This document shows, piece after piece, positions 24,236-28,981 of a stretch of 28,981 nucleotides of DNA; within the stretch, counting starts at the first letter, position 1; every line of letters starts with the position of its first letter. Origin of the DNA: an uncultured Desulfobacterales bacterium. Its GTDB lineage: Bacteria; Desulfobacterota; Desulfobacteria; Desulfobacterales; JAFDCJ01. The position numbers were made by a program, and so were the translations under genes. The notes beneath the pieces are model-generated. The model saw nothing but the letters and a program-made list of their open reading frames with translations. It searched no databases and was not told the origin of the DNA. Location: positions 1 through 28,981 of the forward strand of contig CALZJV010000016.1 in NCBI GenBank assembly GCA_945787595.1, read 5' to 3'.

Positions 24236-24270
24236 TTGAGTATAGAACCTCCAAACAAGGAAATACTCAA

Positions 24271-24666
24271 ATGAAAACATGCCGAAGCGTTCTCATCCTT
24301 TTGATAATTCTATCAATTTTTACTTTCACCGATGCCAGCGCCGCAAGCCTGCGCTGCGGCGTCCGTCTGATAACGGAAGGCGACTACAAGGCCCGGGTGC
24401 TGGCCGAATGCGGTGAACCGGATCATGTGGAAGTTTGGGAGGAAGAACGGATCTACGGATTCCGCAATCACCCTAGCTATTACGGCATTTACGATAGCTA
24501 TGAGTACGGAGGCCCGGATTACGGATACGGAAAACCATATCGCGTAAAAAAGCTGGTAATCATAGAAAAATGGACCTACAATCATGGCCCCGGACGGTTC
24601 ATGAATCACCTGAGACTGGAAAATGGCATCGTGGTAGACATCATCAGCGGCGACTACGGATACTAG
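24271..24666 (+). CDS. Exported DUF2845-domain protein
   Basis: I choose the ATG at 24271 with AAGGA 8 nt upstream; longer in-frame starts lack an RBS. The 131-residue protein has a signal peptide (MKTCRSVLILLIILSIF...) with a likely cut after ASA near residue 24. The mature part begins SLRCG and has the DUF2845 pattern GDYKARVLAECGEPDHVEVWEE, then a tyrosine/glycine-rich stretch (SYYGIYDSYEYGGPDYGYG) and KWTYNHGPGRFMNHL. It is a periplasmic or outer-membrane-associated protein of unknown function. It is followed by a repeat-bounded element. Confidence 0.85.
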   Translation: MKTCRSVLILLIILSIFTFTDASAASLRCGVRLITEGDYKARVLAECGEPDHVEVWEEERIYGFRNHPSYYGIYDSYEYGGPDYGYGKPYRVKKLVIIEKWTYNHGPGRFMNHLRLENGIVVDIISGDYGY

Positions 24667-24680
24667 AATGGACATAACAG

Positions 24681-24713
24681 TTCACCGCAGAGACGCAGAG
24701 AACGCAAAGGGAA
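24681..24713 (+). repeat. Left terminal repeat of the GxxExxY element
   Basis: TTCACCGCAGAGACGCAGAG opens the repeat, which matches the cutA-overlapping copy at 22018 for its first 16 nt and diverges further in. It faces the inverted copy at 24951-24984. Confidence 0.8.
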
Positions 24714-24716
24714 GTT

Positions 24717-24781
24717 GGATTTTCCTTTCTGCTGATCCGCTATAAAGCGAAGCGGGCATGAAAGGCAGAAAGGAAAAAATC
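24717..24781. repeat. Perfect-arm palindrome inside the element
   Basis: GGATTTTCCTTTCTGC (24717-24732) pairs with GCAGAAAGGAAAAAATC (24765-24781), and CCGC (24737-24740) pairs with GCGG (24752-24755) around AAAGCGAA. It stands between the left terminal repeat and the gene remnant. Confidence 0.8.
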
Positions 24782-24816
24782 TAATGCCTTCAGGAAAATT
24801 AAAGGATCGGAACGCG

Positions 24817-24932
24817 ATGGATATCAATAAATTAAGCAATGAAATCATAAACGCTTCTTCGGATTGGTCGTGAATTTCAATGTGCCCGTTATACGTGATG
24901 GCATCGTAAGAATAGCGAACGATTTAGATTAG
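24817..24932 (+). pseudogene. Internally deleted remnant of a GxxExxY (PDDEXK_3-like) gene
   Basis: An ATG at 24817 (AAGGA about 11 nt upstream) begins MDINKLSNEIINAS, the usual N-terminus of GxxExxY proteins, and then hits a stop at 24871-24873. In another frame, from about 24858, the sequence reads FGLVVNFNVPVIRDGIVRIA and ends NDLD at a stop (24930-24932), which matches the usual C-terminus of the same family. The roughly 85 central residues, including the GLLExxY motif and the nuclease-like core, are missing, so one deletion with a frame change explains the remnant. Family proteins are about 125 residues. The recognition of both ends is from memory of the family and not from an alignment. 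Confidence 0.75.
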
Positions 24933-24950
24933 TAATCCACTTTTCAAAAA

Positions 24951-24984
24951 TTTACCCTCAGCGTCCTTCGCGTCTCTGCGTTGA
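24951..24984 (-). repeat. Right terminal repeat of the GxxExxY element (inverted)
   Basis: It reads, on the minus strand, TTCAACGCAGAGACGCGAAG then GACGCTGAGGGTAAA. It is inverted relative to 24681-24713 and to 22018-22057, so it forms terminal inverted repeats around the pseudogene. Confidence 0.88.
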
Positions 24985-25070
24985 ATTATTACGAAGGGAC
25001 AAGATTCATTTACAACATTATTTCCCCCGATTTTACAATAATTACAACTACCTAAAACCACAGCTTTTTC

Positions 25071-25099
25071 TTGACTTCAACCTCTAAAAATAATATGAT
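25071..25099 (+). promoter_or_regulatory. sigma70-type promoter of the minor-pilin operon
   Basis: TTGACT (25071-25076), a 17-nt spacer and TATGAT (25094-25099) give a start near 25106 and a leader of about 40 nt before the ATG at 25147. This argues against a GTG start at 25108. Confidence 0.75.
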
Positions 25100-25146
25100 T
25101 CCCGCCGGTGAGCAAATATTACAGCCCGAATACCAGTGAAACTAAA

Positions 25147-25626
25147 ATGAACCGAAACAACCGTGGCTTCACATTGGTCGAAGTGACTGTGGTTGTGGTG
25201 CTGATCGGCATCATTGCAGCAGCCGTATTGGCACGGTCCATCTCCACCGACCAAATAAATCTTGTCGGCCAGGTGGACAAAATCCGAAACCACATCCGTT
25301 ACGCCCAATCCATCGCCATGAAACGCAACGAGGTGTGGGTGATTAGCTGTGATTCATCTCAGTACTGGCTTTCTGACATTACATTAACCCCAGTTGCACT
25401 TCCGGGAGCGGCAGCCAATACAATTTCACTGGCCGATCTTGGCGTTGGCATGATTGCCTTTGCAGTATATTTTGATCCTCTGGGGATTCCTTATCATTCA
25501 TATGTCGACGAAGACACCAATAACCCGATCACCCCCGGTAATCCAAGGACCATAACCATTTCAGCCGGATCAGAATCGAAAACCTTAACTGTAACCCCGG
25601 AAACCGGATTCATCACCACCCAATGA
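25147..25626 (+). CDS. GspH/FimT-like type IV prepilin
   Basis: The 159-residue protein has a short leader MNRNNRG followed by the class III cleavage site and helix FTLVEVTVVVVLIGIIAAAV, with the conserved Glu at +5. The globular part matches minor pseudopilins of the GspH/FimT group (KIRNHIRYAQSIAMKRNEV), which prime pilus or type II secretion pseudopilus assembly. The start at 25147 is chosen from the leader length and the promoter position; the RBS is weak. The next prepilin overlaps its stop by 4 bp. It is the first gene of a minor-pilin operon. Confidence 0.9.
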   Translation: MNRNNRGFTLVEVTVVVVLIGIIAAAVLARSISTDQINLVGQVDKIRNHIRYAQSIAMKRNEVWVISCDSSQYWLSDITLTPVALPGAAANTISLADLGVGMIAFAVYFDPLGIPYHSYVDEDTNNPITPGNPRTITISAGSESKTLTVTPETGFITTQ

Positions 25627-26093
25627 AGCGCGCCAAATCAAAATATAACTCGGCAAACGGATTCACCTTGATCGAGGTCATCGCCACCGTCCTTGTCATG
25701 GGGATTCTGGCCGCATTTTTCATTCACTTCATGGGAACGGCCCTGAGTGACAGTTGGCAATCCGTGGAGCTGGTGGCGGATGAAGCCAGGGCCGAGGGAT
25801 TGATGGAAAAAATTATCGCCGATTATGTCGAGCGAATAAATGATAATAATCCGGATACCGCCCTATCGAGAATTGTGAATCGTCGTGAATCATTCTATGA
25901 AAGTGATTCGGATTATGGCTTGCCCGTTACCATGCAATACATTATATTTAACTCAAGCGGAGATGAACAGGCTGACACAGTGGGGGAAAACAGAAAACTT
26001 AAAGTCACGGTTGAATCGCCGGGCTATCATTTAACGACCATTCTGACCGAGAGCCGCACGGATGATTTAAAAGATCCGCCGGTAAATTACTAG
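25623..26093 (+). CDS. PilV/GspI-like type IV prepilin
   Basis: The 156-residue protein has a 13-residue leader ending in NG and the pilin helix FTLIEVIATVLVMGILAAFF, with Glu at +5. The body is short and acidic (VERINDNNPDT, DYGLPVTMQY). It starts inside the stop of the previous gene (ATGA), so the two are translationally coupled. By position it corresponds to PilV or GspI in minor-pilin operons. It is followed by 269 bp of repeat-bearing DNA before the next pilin. Confidence 0.87.
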   Translation: MKRAKSKYNSANGFTLIEVIATVLVMGILAAFFIHFMGTALSDSWQSVELVADEARAEGLMEKIIADYVERINDNNPDTALSRIVNRRESFYESDSDYGLPVTMQYIIFNSSGDEQADTVGENRKLKVTVESPGYHLTTILTESRTDDLKDPPVNY

Positions 26094-26130
26094 TTCGAAA
26101 TTCGATGAATCGTCTGTTTTAATTTTTTAT

Positions 26131-26346
26131 TAGGACACGGATAAACACGGATTAAACGGATAATTTAGAACTCGTTGCTTAGTTTACTGGTTGAATGGTT
26201 GATTAGGTAAATTATAGTCATAATTTCAGAATGTTACGATTGTTGAAAAATGAAGTGGCCAATTATTTTGCAAATATCGGATAAATACATATTTACAACC
26301 ACTTAACCAATCAACCATATCTGTAATCTGCGTAAATCCGTGTCCA
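26131..26346. repeat. Nested palindromic element, family H (inside the pilin operon)
   Basis: The outer arms are GGACACGGATAAACACGG (26133-26150, continuing to 26164) and ATCTGCGTAAATCCGTGTCC at its right end (to 26345). The inner arms are ACTGGTTGAATGGTTGATTA (26186-26205) and CTTAACCAATCAACCAT (26302-26318). The left outer arm has a 10-bp period (ACACGGATAA, ACACGGATTA). No gene is visible in 26094-26362. Confidence 0.82.
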
Positions 26347-26362
26347 AACCGAAACTTTTATT

Positions 26363-26863
26363 ATGAAAAACCACCGAGGCTTCGCCCTCATCGAACTCAT
26401 TGCAGTCATTGTCCTGGTGGGCATCATTGCGTCTTTTTTCGCCATTTTTCTCACCACCGGTGTTAAAGGCTACCTGAACACAAAAAACGCCACCGAGGGC
26501 TCACTTAATGCCCAGATGGCGCTGGATCGTATTTCGATGGAGCTGCGAGACATCCGTGAATTGACAGCCACGCCATCCAGTACAACCTTATCTTACAAGA
26601 GCGAAGATCCGACCGAAACCCGGACTCTCAAGTACGAAAACCAAAATATCTATATTAGGGTCGACACGACGGATTACATGTTATTAGAGAATATTTCAAC
26701 GTTCGTCATTTCCAACCCCCCCGCCCGGGATTTGGACGGTGATGATTCAGAGGACGACGTTCCCTACATTGAGGTGGAATTCAGAGTGGGGCTGAATGAG
26801 AATGAAATCGGAAAGGAATTCAAAACAAGGATTTTTCCAAGACATATGGTAGAAGATAAATAG
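26363..26863 (+). CDS. PilW/GspJ-like type IV prepilin
   Basis: The 166-residue protein has a short leader MKNHRG and the pilin helix FALIELIAVIVLVGIIASFF with Glu at +5. The globular part includes MALDRISMELRDIRELTA, typical of PilW/GspJ-like minor pilins, and a C-terminal IEVEFRVGL strand. No clear RBS precedes the ATG. It belongs to the same operon as the prepilins upstream and is followed after 72 bp by the large PilX-like gene. Confidence 0.88.
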   Translation: MKNHRGFALIELIAVIVLVGIIASFFAIFLTTGVKGYLNTKNATEGSLNAQMALDRISMELRDIRELTATPSSTTLSYKSEDPTETRTLKYENQNIYIRVDTTDYMLLENISTFVISNPPARDLDGDDSEDDVPYIEVEFRVGLNENEIGKEFKTRIFPRHMVEDK

Positions 26864-26935
26864 CCAAATAACCATCAATGCGAGCGCCCTACTTTTTCAT
26901 AGTCGCTGATGTGAGTTCCCAGCATTGAGGTTCTT

Positions 26936-28981
26936 ATGAATATGCCCAATACCATAAATATTATGTCCGGCGCTCTCCTGCAGTCGCGTCGTACACTGAT
27001 GGCCGCCAAAGGCAGTGTGCTGGTTTACTTAATTGTTGTGATTCTAATTTTCGGCATACTGGGCGCAGCAATGGTTTCCCTGTTTACAACCGCCTCGACC
27101 AGCTCGGCGACCCCCAATGATGCCCGACGCGCTTACAATTTGGCGGAATCGGGGACGCGCTATGCCTTCAGCGAATTGAGAGAGGAACCTAAATTCGATG
27201 AAAACACGATCATTGCGCTCAATTTCACCACCTATACTGTCACAAATGTGGGAATCTTCACTATTAATGTGATGAGTCCGTGGTTTGAGTCGCAGTTGCT
27301 TTTCGACCAAGTTGGCAACCCATATACCCTGGCACCTTCGGTGGGGAAAATACCAGAAGATTTTGATGTCCCTGACAACAGCAACGTATGGATCATCAAT
27401 TTTGAATATCTGGAGGAAGGTCCAGATTTTCTGGGTGCCAGATCTCCTGTCACCGCCTTTACCAGAGTCGATGACACAGAACTAACCATTAATGTTGCCG
27501 GTGGCTTTAATGTATCCACCGGCGAAAGGGTGTGTCTGGGGGTGATGCCCTCGCATACACAAAATTATCCACTCTGGGAAGAAGGTGATGATCCTTATGA
27601 TCTTTATCTTGAGCGCGTGGCTAAAGATATTTTTCCACGATTTAACGGTGCCATCAATATAAACAGAGTTGATTATTCTTATGATCGGTTGATCGACGAA
27701 CCGGAAAACAACCGGGTGAAGCTAGAAAATTTTAGCGCGACCCGTTTTCAAAACACAATAGACCCATTTCCGCTGACAGTTTCCAAGACGGCGGATAGTC
27801 CTTACACAGGAGAATTTATCGTCTTATTACCCCGCAACCATATGGTAATACCAACGGGTACATCCGGCTCCGTAGATTACGGCGGTGATTATGACTTCGG
27901 CACAATTATATATAATACTGAACTTGAGATACTTCCCCCACCGGATATCAACACTGATGAATTCACCAGCAATGTCACCGAAAAAGAAACGAGCTCGAGC
28001 TTTACCGGCGTCGATACCGACGCCGATACCCTCAACATCGGTGGGGGCGTTATTCCCGGCGCCAATGCAGAATTTGGCGCAGCCTGGTACAATGCCGACA
28101 AATCCATCGGCGGTAACAACGATTTTTGTCAAGTCGGTGCCTGTGAATTTCGGCGCGGCATTCGGGCCTTCTTTACCCTAGAATTTAATTTTCAGAGACA
28201 GGGAGACGGCTTGACGTTTGCGCTGATCGGCGCAGGAGATGATCTTAACAATCCAGTGAATACCATAAATTCGGTCGGCGGCGACAGCGAGCTGAGCGAA
28301 TTGTTAGGGTATGCCGGTGACAGCCGCCTGAATGCCGGCGGTTCGAGTTTTCTGGATGGTGTCGGGGAGGGACTGGAGCCTCCAAAATTGGCCGTCGAGT
28401 TTGACACCCGCACCAACAACGACACCTTGGCATACTGCTCCGGCACCAGCACCGCGGACACAGATAGCCGCAATGATCCCTTTGCCAATAACCGGGACGC
28501 CGTCCAATTTGTGTATTGGGGCGGCAAAAAGCTGAGCATCCCCTGCCGGGATGACAGTCCGACCTATGACGATAATAGACATGGCTGTCCGGCTTTTCCG
28601 AACTGGAATTTTGCTACCGGAGGACCGGTGAGATCCTCCCCGGCCATCGGGGCTGACTGCACCATCTATTTCGGATCTGATGACGATAGGGTATATGCCC
28701 TCAACCCGGACGGAACCGCCAAACCGGCACCCTGGCCCTTCGTTACCGGGGATGATGTGGTCTCTTCCCCGGCCGTTGCGGCGGATGGTACCATCTACGT
28801 CGGATCTAATGACGGCCGGCTCTATGCCATCAATCCGGATGGCACAGCGAAGGCGGCCCCCTGGCCTTTTGTTACCGGAGGAGCGGTAAGATCCTCCCCT
28901 GCCATCGGCGCTGATGGAACCATCTATGTCGGATCCGACGATAATAATCTGTATGCCATCAACCCCAACGGCACACCCAAA
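26936..28981 (+). CDS. PilX-like protein with lectin-like domain and PQQ-type propeller repeats (partial at right edge)
   Basis: The frame opens at the ATG at 26936 (GAGG 5 nt upstream) and stays open for 682 codons to the end of the window. Residues about 27-50 (GSVLVYLIVVILIFGILGAA) are a PilX/GspK-like membrane helix lacking the usual Glu at +5, followed by ARRAYNLAESGTRYAFSEL, the PilX N-terminal signature. A long beta-rich region follows. Residues about 375-530 resemble an L-type lectin/ConA-like sandwich (FTLEFNFQRQGDGLTFALIG and PPKLAVEFDTRTNND). From about 557 three PQQ-like propeller repeats occur with a 43-residue period starting at 28604, 28733 and 28862 (SSPAIGADGTIYVGS, LYAINPNGT). 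It is probably a pilus-tip adhesin combining PilX and PilY1-like functions. Confidence 0.88.
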   Translation, partial: MNMPNTINIMSGALLQSRRTLMAAKGSVLVYLIVVILIFGILGAAMVSLFTTASTSSATPNDARRAYNLAESGTRYAFSELREEPKFDENTIIALNFTTYTVTNVGIFTINVMSPWFESQLLFDQVGNPYTLAPSVGKIPEDFDVPDNSNVWIINFEYLEEGPDFLGARSPVTAFTRVDDTELTINVAGGFNVSTGERVCLGVMPSHTQNYPLWEEGDDPYDLYLERVAKDIFPRFNGAININRVDYSYDRLIDEPENNRVKLENFSATRFQNTIDPFPLTVSKTADSPYTGEFIVLLPRNHMVIPTGTSGSVDYGGDYDFGTIIYNTELEILPPPDINTDEFTSNVTEKETSSSFTGVDTDADTLNIGGGVIPGANAEFGAAWYNADKSIGGNNDFCQVGACEFRRGIRAFFTLEFNFQRQGDGLTFALIGAGDDLNNPVNTINSVGGDSELSELLGYAGDSRLNAGGSSFLDGVGEGLEPPKLAVEFDTRTNNDTLAYCSGTSTADTDSRNDPFANNRDAVQFVYWGGKKLSIPCRDDSPTYDDNRHGCPAFPNWNFATGGPVRSSPAIGADCTIYFGSDDDRVYALNPDGTAKPAPWPFVTGDDVVSSPAVAADGTIYVGSNDGRLYAINPDGTAKAAPWPFVTGGAVRSSPAIGADGTIYVGSDDNNLYAINPNGTPK

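Noticed and set aside
24208..24270. Longer start of the DUF2845 protein
   Set aside because: The extension lacks an RBS and would bury the signal peptide behind 21 residues; the ATG at 24271 has AAGGA at 8 nt.

Overview
The window looks like chromosomal DNA of an anaerobic sulfate-reducing bacterium of the Desulfobacterota, most likely Desulfobacterales-like. The main reason is a split four-gene qrcABCD-type locus (periplasmic multihaem cytochrome c, Tat-exported molybdopterin-family subunit, 16-Cys iron-sulfur subunit, NrfD-like membrane subunit), a menaquinone reductase complex typical of sulfate reducers. It sits beside a System II cytochrome c maturation pair (resB, ccsA). The taxonomic call is inference from gene content; no rRNA gene is present.

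Layout. 1-7534 (minus strand): resB, ccsA, qrcA, qrcB, qrcC and the 5' part of qrcD, which runs off the left edge. 7535-9364: a long gap, a strong terminator, a small histone-H1-like/winged-helix protein and a divergently transcribed orphan DUF47 (PhoU-like) gene with its own sigma70-type promoter. 9380-12009 (minus): two small zinc-ribbon proteins around a PpiD-like SurA/parvulin chaperone. 12200-14958 (plus): tRNA-Ala(GGC) with promoter and terminator, then a GerMN-domain exported protein overlapping fusA by 4 bp. 14960-16375 (minus): M48/TPR BepA-like protease. 16659-21108 (plus): parA, parB, a NYN-domain RNase-like protein, an IspH-UbiA fusion and a stand-alone Smr domain. 21180-24666: an orphan receiver domain (minus), cutA (plus), a CoA transferase (minus) and an exported DUF2845 protein (plus). 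25147 to the right edge (plus): a minor-pilin operon, three class III prepilins followed by a PilX-like protein that carries a lectin-like domain and PQQ-type propeller repeats and runs off the window.

How the genes fit together. ResB/CcsA attach haem to periplasmic cytochromes such as QrcA, which hands periplasmic electrons to QrcBCD and the menaquinone pool. PpiD, BepA, GerMN and DUF2845 proteins form an envelope-maintenance set. The pilin operon probably builds a pseudopilus or type IV pilus tip whose last gene looks like an adhesin combining PilX and PilY1-like roles.

The most unusual content is between the genes. Many of the larger gaps hold low-complexity repeat blocks, most with two imperfectly complementary arms made of short degenerate words (7, 8 or about 10 bp period). 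Each family uses a different word but the architecture is similar. One family occurs twice in opposite orientation inside the qrc operon; another occurs twice in direct orientation flanking parAB. A further unit (24681-24984) has terminal inverted repeats around the internally deleted remnant of a GxxExxY (PD-(D/E)XK-like) gene, and a third copy of that terminal repeat supplies the last codons and stop of cutA. This is the best candidate here for an undescribed mobile or structural element system.
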